From Dysidea avara (Eukaryota; Porifera; Demospongiae; Dictyoceratida; Dysideidae), in the NCBI RefSeq assembly GCF_963678975.1, contig NC_089274.1:20731133-20795132 (forward strand): a DNA stretch of 64,000 bases, in the 5' to 3' direction. Shown here piece by piece: positions 25,901 through 36,000 of this stretch; positions within the stretch are counted from its first letter, which is position 1, and every line of letters starts with the position of its first letter. Under the pieces are notes generated by a model, which saw only the letters and a program-made list of their open reading frames with translations, did no database searches and was not told where the DNA came from. The position numbers and the translations under genes are program-made.

Positions 25901-27956
25901 ATGTTCAGTAGCTATAGTATATTTTCCAATGTTGGCTAGATCTTCTGTCAGAATAAGCTCTATAGGTTTTTCCTTGGATTTCTCTGTATTTTTGATTTCT
26001 TTAGCTAGCTGGATATTAGAGATGATTTCAGTGAAAATTTGCCAACTACCAAATTTAATTCTGTCAAATTTTCTGCCTATACAGTACTCTAATTGAGCAG
26101 TTACACTCTAATTGGACTTTCTTGTCCAACAATTCACCCAAAAAAACACCTCACCTTTCCTTTACAACAGCTTGGCAGTACTGGTTAGGCATAGCCAACC
26201 CCATAAATGACTTCAGAGCGACTCTAAACCCCTTCTATGAAATTTAAAAACTCTATTTAACAAATTTTCTACTAACTGACTGACTGACTAACTAATGGAT
26301 AGCCCGACAGTTGATAAGGCTATAGCTATGAAATTAAAAAAAATCTATTTAACAAATTTTATACTAACTGACTGACTAACTAATGAATAGCCTGACAATT
26401 GATAAGGCTATAGGCTTGATTTCTTCACTATATAGCATCACTTCATCCTAGATGTGCCTTTTCGCCAACCGCAGTACGTACAATACACATACCTACAAAT
26501 ATACTAATGGATGCTTATAGACTGAATTAGGAATTAAACGTCTGTTAGCATATCTGCAGGTATAGACAACCTCTTGTTTCGTACTTTTATTCTTTCTTCT
26601 GCAGAATAAAAGTCTATACAGAAGCACCAACATTAAGCCGATATTTTAAAATCCAATTTTGGATCATCTACCTGCCTGATTGTAGCCACAAGGCTATACA
26701 GCAGCCAGGTTTCCAAAATTCAAACACGTTTACCACACTTGCCCCTCTTTCACTCTAGCAAGTATGCAAACAACTTACGCTACTAGAGAACGGCCGAGTT
26801 GTGTTGATCGTATCTGGTGGTACACACTCATAAAGTCTGTTGTCTGACCTGGTCCAGCAAGATACTTTGATATGGCAACCAAATCTTGTACCACTCGATC
26901 TATTAACAATGAAATGATCACTAACTATCACACACACACATAAACACACGTGCACACTCACTACATATACTCAAAATATACTTACGTGGCAAATGCTCCA
27001 AAATTGGTACTTCTACATAAGCAGAACATAGCAAGACATATTATAACATAGATGGAGTGGTGGGGGAGTTAGTATATCTACAATTGTACTTACCTTCTTC
27101 AGATGAAGCATTAGCAATATCAATCAGTGTGCCATCAGGTACTCTCTTAGAATGTTGTTTAAGTAACTCCCTAAACGTGCTATTCAACTGCTCCAACCCA
27201 TCCTCAAACAATGTCGTCTGTACAACAACAGCATGTACCCTCAATATGCCACACATATACACTATATACATTCAGCAGTACAGCATACAATGATTGTTGC
27301 TCACACACACATCATAACATAGTACACAGGCCCAGGCCCTTACCACAGAACCTAGTTCCACACTTCCTGGGTTACTCTGTTGAAAGAACTCAACTGCAGT
27401 GTGAAGACGATCCATCAAACTAAGATAGCTTTCAACATTACCACTTGGACTGTAACAAACACTATAGCCACAAGTCCTGCATACATGCACACAAACCCTC
27501 TCTTAATCTTCTCCTCCACCTCGTCACTAAGGTGATGAAACCCTATCACTCTTTCTAGAGCATCCAATAACTTATCCACATCTATTAGAATATGCTGAAC
27601 ACCCTAGCAGCCAAATATTAACACTGACTGTCTTTTAAGGTGGTCAAGGACAGCGTCTGGTGGTGAACTGGTTGAATCGTCTTCTCCAACTTGTTTAGTC
27701 GGTCTGAAAACGAGTCTAGTATACCAACCTGCAGTAGTCACACAAGTTTCACACATCTAACAGCTATACACTGACAGTAACAGACCATGTTTTTCGTCAA
27801 GTCATCACTCCTTTTCAGACTATCAGTAAACCTTGCCAAGTTCTCTTCATCCTTTATATGGTGGGATTTAAAAAATGTCCTGGAATGATAACACCACATC
27901 ATTACTTGTTTTAATTTCTCTTCAATCTCGCTCTTTCGTAACGCTATCTCGTCCAT
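13980..27956 (-). CDS. EXOC7: EXOC7, exocyst complex subunit Exo70
   Basis: Exo70 tethers secretory vesicles to the plasma membrane through PI(4,5)P2 and the rest of the exocyst. N-terminal exons are 27956-27906, 27851-27786, 27728-27629, 27581-27497, 27449-27344, 27217-27094, 27012-26986 and 26899-26779. They match human EXOC7: SEIEEKLKQ, LKRSDDLTKNM, DSFSDRLNKLEKTIQPVH, NVDKLLDALERVI, PSGNVESYLSLMDRLHTAVE, ILEHLP, QDLVAISKYL and DFMSVYHQIRSTQL. C-terminal exons run from 16457 to 13980 and include DGTVHQLTSN, FLEQLLEQMDIAGGILAEQ, LSSIFLMNNYHFIRR, GFNTEIEELQKIQ and the ending FTKNPDKYIKY. The basic lipid-binding C-terminal region is kept. The two halves are separated by about 10 kb of repeat-filled intron; the exon joining LGRSLVA to the basic linker (KRGVKRKPA) was not resolved. 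The start codon at 27956 is chosen because it fits the human N-terminal alignment. Confidence 0.95.
16587..16627. repeat. Short tandem repeat
   Basis: The 18-bp unit CTACTACTAGCAAGGA is repeated about 2.3 times in the large EXOC7 intron. A recent slippage product. Confidence 0.7.
16799..17072. mobile_element. Foldback MITE, family 3, very young-looking
   Basis: A 274-bp palindrome with arms of about 115-120 bp that are almost identical. The outer arm is CTAGATGAATAAAAAATT, then AAATTTTAAAATGGGAATAG. The inner arm is GAAACAAGAAGGGATTGCTG, then a GGTAATGTAAACCACAAATC block. A central spacer of roughly 45 bp (AAATCTAGTTACATGCTC) is not palindromic. The high arm identity suggests recent insertion or gene conversion between the arms. 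Confidence 0.85.
17100..17740 (+). mobile_element. Duplicated repeat enclosing a LINE RT fragment
   Basis: A unit of about 215 bp (GAAGACTGTTGTGAATAGTG to GGATTGTTGTTATGCACTTG) occurs at 17106-17310 and again at 17505-17700. Between them, 17320-17500 encodes a LINE reverse-transcriptase piece: GELPSDWKRAYVTPIYKKG, then after a stop NYRPISLTSICCKLLEHIIS. That is the RT block 1-2 motif of jockey/CR1-type LINEs. The piece is short and carries a stop, so it is a dead fragment. At 17697-17739 two copies of the dispersed 19-nt motif sit exactly 24 bp apart. Confidence 0.7.
18786..18895. mobile_element. Half copy of family-2 foldback
   Basis: CAACTAGAGTAGGGACCATA, AAAAAGTACTGAAACAAGC and GCACGATATTAAATAACAG match the left arm of the element at 4961-5233; no right arm follows. 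This is a truncated copy in the EXOC7 intron. Confidence 0.7.
18980..19310. repeat. Diverged tandem duplication, unit about 190 bp
   Basis: CCTGGTGATTCATTCC near 18980 and CTTGGCGATTCATTACC near 19172 start two parallel units. Both continue with a CCCAA-TGTTGCAT/TGCTGCAT block, then GTACGCAGGGCCAGGACATG / AGTTTGCAGGGTCAGGATGT and a GGAGGAA block. Old tandem copy, no gene seen. Confidence 0.55.
19787..20074. mobile_element. Possible hAT-like short element
   Basis: The left end CAGGGCTCAACCCAG and the inverse of the right end CAGGGGTTAATCTAG agree at most positions. The flanks GTACAGTT and GTACTATG could be a decayed 8-bp target duplication. The interior has repeated AAACCTAG(A)GGGGG blocks and a run of C at 20042-20059. 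The hAT call is tentative. Confidence 0.4.
20095..21930 (+). pseudogene. Unrecognised decayed coding block
   Basis: Protein-like pieces lie in order on the plus strand but in different frames with stops. They include ENLRILLSTLPRKQEYFYLT near 20100, LDLLTNVTELLDTSKDIDFA near 20240, KMDCKPECVTSADVDRTKEA near 20590, REELTCLLENSTWKGLITG near 21380, DYYDPIDSCLFENLVSK near 21475 and EIDELRLAHSELADPRLHQA near 21870. I do not recognise the family. The block sits wholly inside the EXOC7 intron and is probably an inserted gene or transposon remnant. Confidence 0.35.
23140..23640. repeat. Degenerate short-unit repeat array
   Basis: The motif (AG)AGCCAGTTGAAxTATTTGG recurs at irregular spacing of about 25-70 bp: AGCCAGTTGAACTATTTGG, AGCCACTTAAATTATTTGA, ACCAGTTGGAATACTC, AGCTAGTTGAATAGCACTTG, AGCCAATTGAAATATTGG, CAGTTAAATTATTTGGCC, GCCAGTAAAATTATTTGGC. 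This looks like an old decayed minisatellite. Confidence 0.55.
24180..24320. repeat. Repeated GC-richer palindromic units
   Basis: AGTGCATTATAACTTACAAT and AGTGCATTATAAGTTATAAT are two copies of a unit with CTGGTTGCGGTTTTGCAG-like linkers. The second contains a perfect hairpin, AGTGCATTATA with its inverse TATAATGCACT and a 3-nt loop. CTGCGGTTTTG also recurs. Function unknown. Confidence 0.55.
26240..26620. repeat. Reverse copy of dispersed repeat with internal tandem duplication
   Basis: An 85-bp unit (TATTTAACAAATTTTCTACT ... GATAAGGCTATAG) is present twice in a row at about 26247-26330 and 26338-26412. It matches in reverse the AGTCAGTAGAAAATTC end of the repeats at 5234 and 54760. The CTTGTTTCGTACTTTTATTC at 26573 is the foldback inner arm. 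Old insertion in the EXOC7 intron. Confidence 0.55.
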
Positions 27957-28016
27957 GTCTCTTCGTGAAAATATTAGAGTACGACATAAGGAGAGCAACT
28001 CAGAGAAGAGGGCGCG
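27957..28016. promoter_or_regulatory. Bidirectional promoter EXOC7 / WBP11
   Basis: Only 60 bp separate the two divergent start codons (27956 minus, 28017 plus). All core promoter elements and both 5' UTRs must overlap this span or lie within the opposing gene. No TATA box is visible. The span is purine-rich on the plus strand (ACATAAGGAGAGCAACTCAG). Shared control is inferred from geometry. Confidence 0.7.
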
Positions 28017-31000
28017 ATGGGTAGAAGGTCTACTAAAACTACAAAGACTGGAAAGTTTATGAATCCGACTGATCAATGGAGGAAGGAGTCAAGGAAGAAA
28101 GAATTGAGGAAGAACAAGAAACAAAGATCTGCTGTACGAGAGGCGGTCATCAAGACTAAAAGTGCTGCTGCTATTATTAAAGAAATTGAGGAAATAGAAC
28201 AGCAAGGTTAGTCCCCTTTAAATTGCTACTAATATGTGAAGTGGTAGCCTCTGATACGTGGCGTGGGTAATGTGATAATAATTATTCAGTAATTCGGGGA
28301 AAACCCTTTAACTACATCTTATCAAGAGTTCATAATATATATACTAAGGAGAGTATCCTACTCCCATATACCCCTGTAGAAAGGCGTATCGTGAAGTTAT
28401 GATGTAACACTTCTGAGTTCACCCGTTTTTCTTTGTATAATTAATGATGTCATTAGTTAAACATGGTATCGATTGAACGCGTGCCTACCAATGTCGCTAG
28501 CAACCAAATTAACTCCAGCTCTAAGCATTTCTCACCCAACTACAATCGTTCCTTCATGGGTTAAGACCGCTCCGTAGACATTTCTTACTAGGCCATTCGC
28601 GAATACGGCTATCCTGAGCGTCACAAGTGTGAAACGGTGCTAACGATTCTTGCACTTTTATGGCTTCTTGTACGTCACAAACCACAACATCTTGTCGTTA
28701 CGTCATAACTTCACGATACGCCTTTCTACAGGGGTATATGAGAGTAGGATACTCTCCTTAGTATATATATTATGAACTCTTGATCTTATGTATATGCACC
28801 AGTCAGTGCCTATTAGTCTGGCAGCGCTCGTCCGTTCGCTTTTAGAGTAAGGGTCTGGTGACCGTAGCATATGGTACTTGTGCTACTACCACACTATATT
28901 GGTAGAGCTAATCGAATTGCAGTATCCAGTTTAAGTATTTCTGACGTAAACCATGTAGTTTGTGCCATGAATAACATGATAACCATGGTGACCGAATTCG
29001 AAATAGTTGATATACTCCGAGCAAGATTCCGAGATGCACCAAAAAGCTAAAAAGAAAAGCAAGGGAGGTCATCTACACCTGCAACTATATACTATTTAAC
29101 CTACTTCAGTCAGTAATTTTGATTCTGCTTCCAGGCTGATCTCTTTGCACAACAACTGGTTCTTATACCAGTTCACCTTGGCAATCACTGGGCTACTGTT
29201 GTCATTGACTTATGTTGAGAAGTATGGAGTTTCATGCTTTCTTCGCCGAAGCGTAATATATTGTCAGACACAGTTGAAGCCACGTTTGAATTCCAGTTGC
29301 ACAAGTATAGCAACCAGACCTTTACTCTATGCAGAGGGTTGGGCGCTGCCAGACGACCACCCTGTGATAGAGGTTTGTCACCCAACATCATCCTAGCTTT
29401 CTGTAGAGCGAGGAACATTTGTACTACAAGTGTAGCCACACTACCAATAGTCCTGTAGAACCATCTGCTACCGGGATCCAAATCAAGCGATCAAGGGTTA
29501 AATTGTCGAGCAGTCAAGGCCCTTTATCAAGCAATCAAGATACATTTTTGTCGATCAAAAACCTTGATCCCGGTCATAGATGGTTCTACAGGGCTATTGG
29601 TAGTGACTACCCCTTGTAACCATATTGTCCCAGGGTAAGGCCACTCCAAATATATTCTCTATTTCCCATCCTGGACTCAGGTATATTTGCATGCGGGTGG
29701 GCAGACCATTTCCGTTATAATAGCATTATAAGATTGGCAGCTTCAAGCCATTATTTGCCTGGTACAACCATAAAAAGCTGCAAAAAAGCATGATTAAGCT
29801 TGTACATTCCTTTTTAAGTTGTAAAAATAACACAAACGTGAATTTGTGCCGACTTGATAGCACAGCTGACACGTGAGCTGACACTATATTACAAGATTGT
29901 TTTTACTGATCCTGTACAGTATACTGGAAATGGAAGAATATGTAATAATCGAATATTTACAGCTGACAGTAACGAGTTGCGGACAATGAATGAGAAACAC
30001 ATAATTTATTCGGAGTGGCCTAAACATAATTCTAAATAGCTAAGGAGCCCAAGGAGTGGAAAATTTTCACACAGCTTTTGCAAATCCTGACTTAGTTCTG
30101 CTATTTCTGCTCGACCTTGAGTTTATAGGGAGAACCTGACATCGTACATATTTATCCCAGTACAGGGATTTTTAAATTTGATACAACTGTTTAACCCCAC
30201 CCTGCGAATCTTCAAGGTTATGTTCTTACTGTTGGAAAATCCTCCCAGGTTACAAATGATGGGTGCATAAACCCTATTTATGTTGTTTGAAAGTAAGAAG
30301 AGTCCCTGGATACTGATCACAAATCCTACTTTCTTGCAGGAATGTATGCAGTAGGCTTAACCTACTCGATATATATAACCGTTAATATATTTCCCAAAAG
30401 GTGGAAACTCATTGCTTGTATCTTACCAGTGAGAGCCCCACTTTTAAAATGTATTAGATTTGTAAAACACTGTACTTTGGTGGTCACAAGTGATGTTGTA
30501 AAACTGTTGTAGTGTTTATATGCTTCTTTTTGTGTGTGTTCTACAGAGGTAGAAGCTACCCAGCTACCAACAGAGAAGGCATTGAAAGAGAAGAAGCGCA
30601 AACTTGCAGAGACATTAGAAAGAATTATTTCATTTTACAAGAAGGAGGATCCAGAAAAGTGCACAGAGATTAAGAAACTGATAGCAGAGAGTGAGTTACG
30701 TAGAAGGGAGAATGTTGAGCGTTGCCAGACATATCAAGCTGCAAGGTCCCAATATACTCTGTCAGATATTCCATTACCAGATGCCAATGATATTCCAATG
30801 CCTGCAGAGTTAGACATGGTATCAGATGCCCTTGTCCCACCTGGTCCCCCTCCAGGTCCCCCACCTGCTGACCTATTAGCAGTACTAGGGTTAATTGGTG
30901 TGGAGATGGAAAAGAAGACAACCAAGTCTGTCAGATTTGCACCTGAAGTTGTACAGGATAAAAGTGATGATGTGGATATTGAAGAAAACAGGTCAGAGAC

Positions 31001-31448
31001 AACACTGCGTCCACCACCACCTCCCCCTGGGCTGCCTCCAGTTCAGCCTCTCTTTCCTCCTACAAGGATGGGAGCAATCCCACCGCCACCCCCAGGGCTT
31101 CCTCCTCCACCTAACAATTTTTTGCTAATACCTAACACACCAAGAGGTCAGCAACAACCACACATACAGTCACAACCTGTCCTGAAACCACCATCTGAAG
31201 ACACCATTGGTAGTGCCACTATTTCTGCACAGCCACAAATTCGCAACATCCAGGCAGAAGTTACCAAGTTTATGCCAACGTCGCTTAAAGTACGAAGGGA
31301 TCAACCCAAAGCTGCTCGGAAGAAGTTACCTCCCAAGACTCAGGGTATTTCCACTGTCAGTTCACATTATACAAGTGGTAAAGCCATGCAAGATGAAACT
31401 GGTGATGCTTATGAAGCGTTTATGAAAGAAATGGATGGTTTATTGTAA
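28017..31448 (+). CDS. WBP11: WBP11 (WW domain-binding protein 11, SIPP1/NpwBP)
   Basis: WBP11 is a nuclear spliceosome-associated protein that activates PQBP1-linked splicing and binds PP1. Exon 1 (28017-28206) begins MGRRSTKTTKTGKFMNPTDQ, nearly identical to human, followed by the basic RKKELRKNKKQR segment. Exon 2 (30547-31448) starts after a 2340-bp intron and has the KKRKLAETLERI coiled segment, PPGPPPGPPPADLL, a KSVRFAPE motif (PP1-type, as the family's SVRFADMP), two further PPPPPPGLPP tracts that would bind WW domains, AEVTKFMPTSLKVRR, and the C-terminal YEAFMKEMDGLL seen in human. Predicted length is 363 residues against about 641 in human: the acidic and proline-rich middle is much shorter. 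Splice phase (G|AG) joins cleanly. Confidence 0.97.
28323..28782. mobile_element. MITE with 85-bp inverted repeats and 7-bp target duplication
   Basis: A 460-bp element in WBP11 intron 1. The left end is CAAGAGTTCATAATATATAT and the right end its inverse; arms match for about 85 bp (through AGGCGTATCGTGAAGTTATG) with few changes. ATCTTAT lies immediately on both sides (28316-28322 and 28783-28789). The non-palindromic core of about 290 bp encodes nothing recognisable. The superfamily is unclear, since a 7-bp duplication fits few groups. Confidence 0.87.
29439..29605. mobile_element. Small MITE with about 40-bp inverted repeats
   Basis: The left arm CACTACCAATAGTCCTGTAG then AACCATCT...GGGATC returns inverted at the right (GATCCCGG...AGATGGTT, CTACAGGGCTATTGGTAGTG). 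The 167-bp element lies in WBP11 intron 1. The core holds three loosely repeated CAATCAAG/CGATCAAGG words. No clear target duplication. Confidence 0.8.
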
Positions 31449-31517
31449 ACAATTTGTTACACACTTACTATACACACGCACTATTATAATAATTATTTAC
31501 ATCTCATATACATATCT

Positions 31518-32779
31518 TCACCACTGTGATATGGCAGGGGCTGCACCTGCTGTTGTTATAGGATGAGGACTATAGCTAGTCCAACTGAGTCCTAAACGTC
31601 GTCCTTTATCAGGTGTGGACTCTGCCCATGGGTGGTACTTAGTGTCCAGAATAACTGGTGAGTGAGGTCGACTGTCAGCACCCGGAAGGACAAATGGGGA
31701 GTCTTGTACTAGACAGGGTACCTCTACTTGTTCTTCTGTCTCAAATATTGCATCATTTTGATTATGATTAGCCTTTAGTTTGTGCAGTCCAAACTCTGGT
31801 GTAGATGGTACTGTTGTTTCTGTGACAAAATTATTAAGATCTGGTGAAACAAAAGGGGAAAATCCAATTGAATGGCTGGGTATACTGCCACACTTGCTGC
31901 AGTTCACTTTCTGACTGCCCAGCAATGATATCCAGTCTAAATCACCGGGTACTTTACAAGGGTCAGGGACGGACTGTGACTGGCTGTGATCACATCGCTT
32001 GTGTTTCTGTGAACCATTCTTCCTCTTCAAACTGTTGTTACCTCCATTAACAAACTCTACATACTTTGGGTTAATTCTCCAGTAGTTGCCCTTCCCTGTG
32101 ACTCGAGAAACTTTTACGAATAGGTTGTTGGTTGACAGATTGTGTCGAACAGAGTTCTGTTTTGGAAAGAAAAAAAGAAGTAAACTAACATGTGCAAACA
32201 GTTCTAATAGCTTACCTGCCATCCAAATGCTGCAATACGGTAATAGCAAAAGTTGTCCTTTATCCATTTACAGATGTCATGTAAAGTCATATCAGTGCTA
32301 CTTGAAGTGATAGCTAAAAATATCAATGTCACATACGAATATATTGGCTTTGACAACTCCAAAGTGTAGTCCTTTTTAGATTTCTTGTATTGAGCCAGTT
32401 CATCTAGGCACTTTCTAAAATTAGTATTGCTGATAAACTCTTGGTAAACGTCACCATCTGAAGAACAACTGGATTCGTCTGAGTCACTACAGCTAGCTGA
32501 GAGCAACTCTGGCTGTTGTTGCTCTGGCACTATCGATATTGCCTCGAAGTTTACAATTCGCACGTTCTGTAGCCAATGCAGGCTGGTAAGGCTGTTGTCC
32601 AGTGGAGCGCCTAAAGGGCTGAGCATGGGTTGCGCGGCACACAACGGTTTCCTTTCGTTTTTGTCTTCTGCACAAGCTTCTGTAGAGCCTCCAGAATCAC
32701 TTCTTGGCTTGTTATTCAGCTGCTTGCTTCGTCCTTGAATTAGTTTAGTGACTCTAGGACTCTCCATGGACACTGGCAC
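31518..32779 (-). CDS. FOXJ1: FOXJ1, forkhead regulator of motile ciliogenesis
   Basis: FOXJ1 activates motile-cilium genes in the nucleus. Exon 1 (32779-32216) and exon 2 (32156-31518) join in phase 0 to give about 400 residues (human 421). Near residue 60 is DNSLTSLHWLQNVRIVN, matching the FOXJ1-specific DSLTSLQWLQEFSILN. The forkhead follows at about residues 147-235: SKPIYSYVTLIFLAI, DICKWIKDNFCYYR, then across the intron FGWQNSVRHNLSTNNLFVKV and GKGNYWRINPKY. The DNA-contacting N, R and H of helix 3 are kept. Wing 1 is shortened, and helix 1 reads KPIYSYVTL instead of KPPYSYATL. The C-terminal half is serine- and proline-rich with acidic patches. The stop is 69 bp from the WBP11 stop, so the 3' ends converge. 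The two in-frame ATGs at 32779 and 32767 are both possible starts. Confidence 0.92.
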
Positions 32780-32958
32780 TACAAACTACCTGTTGGAAAT
32801 ATGCGAAGGAGAACACTCACGTCAACACAATTCACACCCTTATTAGCATTACCTGGGTGCAATGTAGGAGCGCAAGTGATAAAACTAATTTAATTCGTAC
32901 CCTCTCTGCAGGGACTGCGAATAAGGCCGAAGGCGAAGTAATTTATTATGTCCACGAC

Positions 32959-33002
32959 CCGCCATCTTAGTTATTGATTAGCGTTTCTATGGTGATGTTT
33001 AC
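32959..33002. promoter_or_regulatory. Candidate YY1, RFX X-box and FOX sites upstream of FOXJ1
   Basis: About 180-220 bp upstream of the FOXJ1 start lie CCGCCATCTT (YY1-like, near 32959), GTTTCTATGGTGAT (32983-32996, one half close to the RFX X-box GTTxCCATGGxAAC) and, overlapping it, TGTTTAC (32996-33002, a canonical forkhead site). Sites are matched by eye; occupancy is unknown. Autoregulation by FOXJ1/RFX is known in vertebrates and is only inferred here. Confidence 0.35.
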
Positions 33003-33072
33003 TAGAAGACAAAACCATGGCGACAATTATATCACAAAGTTCAATTACAACATTTACAATACTGTAAAAAAA

Positions 33073-36000
33073 TTAAGTGTGTTTAGAATCTAACTCAATA
33101 GAATTCGATAAATTGTCAATATCATCAAAGGAGGAGCTTGTGTTGCTGTACTGAGAAGAGGTAAACATGTGCTCTGAACTTGCTGAAGTGCTGATTTTCT
33201 GAAATGCATCAAGTACTTGCGGAAATTGAGGAGGAGTGGCAGGAGTATTTGTTGGAGGGGCATATGCCTATAAAACATAACAACACATAATGCAAATAAT
33301 TATACTTCTTTCACATTCACTACATGGCTATGAGAAAACTTAACGCACAGTTACCACCAATATACAAACAATAATACATTGATGCACACATCATGAATGT
33401 TGTGATAAAATGTTAAAGAAAAAATACATAGTGTATAAGTTATATCCAAATAATTAGGAGCCCATAAACACTGTAGCCCATAAAGCTGCAGCATGTACAG
33501 GCTCCTGGTATCACAGCATGATGATATTTAGGGCAAATATCTGAGCTCTACAGTACCTCCTCAAGGAGATATCCACAGTATAAATACAGTTTATAATTCG
33601 GTGACCGTTTCATTGTGGCCATATAAGTTGTCATCATTTCAAGTGCAAAAAGAGAACGAACCACTTCCCAAAACTGGCCACTTGATCTTGACAGAAATAA
33701 CACAAGGCAGAACAAGACAAGTCACCACTGTTCCATTCAACAACCACACACAGGGGTGTTTAGTATGTCCATAAACAATACTTAGGGTACATTCCAGCTA
33801 AATGCCTGAAAAAAAAAACATGCATACCCTAGTACTCTACAGAAGTTGAACACTGATGTGACGAGCACTTCATTTTGAGCGTTGTGTTGATACATGGAAG
33901 TAAGTAGCATTACAGATAGACAGTTTCACATAGATAGAAAATAGATTTCACTATCACACATACATCCACCAAGGACTGTGCCCACTAAAAACCTGTTGCA
34001 AATCTTATACACTCTGCACATGACTTCTACTAAGATATTATAAAATGTGCGTGCTTTGGTAAACACTTTAGATTTTATGCAGCTTATTATGATACGATCA
34101 TTCTATATGCAATACTATATATATATATTAGACACTTGTTGGCTGCATAATGACTGAAGTTGATTATGGCTCCTTCAATACTGTGTTGGGCTGTCATGGC
34201 TTTGTAGGAACAGCAAACACAAACAGGGCAAACAATTCTACCAAATGTTGTTATAGTAAATTGTGTGATGGGTGACTTACAAACACACAACAGACAATAA
34301 TATTGCCAATGATAGATGGGTTACCATACTGTAGTTGTTTGGCCATGCAACGCTTCAAAGCAGTAGACAGGAGACTAATCAACAAAGTTTCATTCAGTTC
34401 AGTCTTCACTTCATACCTCACATTCTGAGAACTAATAAAAATACAAAACTATATGCTAAACAAAGCATCTAGTACTGATTCAGTCATGTAATTGCTCTCT
34501 TCAGCTGATTTTTGTAAAGAAAAAAGATGATATCAAAGACAGAAAGATATAAAACTCTAGAGAGTAGCGATGTGCAGTATACCAATTAATTATCAAATTA
34601 GGGCTGTATATTTTACTGATACTTCAAGTGCCAAATACTCACCTGGGAAGTATCTGCAAGAACAAATACTGATACCAAGTACCTCAAAGTAGCTATTTTA
34701 TAGCTGCACACAATTATTAGCTACACCATAAATATAATTGTTTGTGTATTTCACGGTATTCTTGCACAAAATTGTAAACAGTGAAGTGGCCAATCAAGAT
34801 TCACCTACAAAGAATCTGTGAAGTTACTGAAAATGCAAACCAATTCGGCAGTTAGTCCAGTATATTTCTGTGTCCTACTACTTTGGCTTGAGAAGAAATT
34901 TAGATAGCAAAAACAGTATTTGACACCTAGAAATATTCTAATAAACAGTCATGACAAACTGCTCTATTAGATTTATTGACTGTTCTATTAGAGTATATTG
35001 CATGTGCATTTTCACAGAGTTTAAGCATAGATCAAGAGTATAGCAACTAAGAGTGTCAAACTGCGCATTATGCTGTGATTAATGATTGCGTGAATTAACA
35101 TAGATATTTCAGTAATTGTTTACGCGGAAGTGGAATTTAAAATGCGTACATGCAACAGGTCTATGTTCACCAGTGATATTTATCCAAGTATTCAAAATTA
35201 GTCGTACGAAAAAAGGACCCAAGGTAACTCAAATTCATTGTTTCAAGTGGTGGAACAAATGAGCGTAAGCATGTTGCCACGCCTTCAGAAAATCACTTGG
35301 GGTGTAAGAACTCACAAAAGCCATTTCCTTTTAATGCTATCATGTTTTCGCTAGGTTTAGTAGCCAAATTAGGCTAAACACAGCAACCAGCAATGGAAAA
35401 GCAATGAAAAATTACTAAAATATCCGTGTCAATCATTTATCACAGGGTAATATGCAGTTTGACACTCTTGGTTACTATTATATAGTCTTGGTATTATGCC
35501 TAATGCCTTCAGGCGTCCATTATGCCAGAAAAATAAGCAAACAAATACGGATGTTGTCTTATTCTCACACATGACAAGAATCTATATAATGGCCAATTCC
35601 AATACTTCATGAAAACAGCAGTGTTGGCCTAATAGTGATAGAATCAGTGCAGCCCTAATCACAATATCTATAATTTAATCAACATCATAATGACTTTTGA
35701 TTTGGTAACACAACATACAAAGCAGAAGCACAGTATTATGGATCATCAATGATTATTGGTTAATTGTAATTTGATAGAGTAATGGTGATAAAAGGAAAGC
35801 CCAGATTCCTGCAGTGTAGCCAAAACAGCAGCTATTAAAGTTGTTCACTATTGACTACACTAATTATTAACAAACCTGCAATACAATAATTGAGGCCAAA
35901 CCTGTGAAAGTGTACATTTAATTCCTACAATCATATAACCTATCACTACTATAGCCATGATGGAAGTAGTACGACCTCTTTATTTCATTGTTTAAAAAAA

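Noticed and set aside
30895-31128. Alternative plus-strand frames within WBP11 exon 2
   Set aside because: Shadow frames produced by proline-rich repeats; the main frame matches WBP11 over its whole length.
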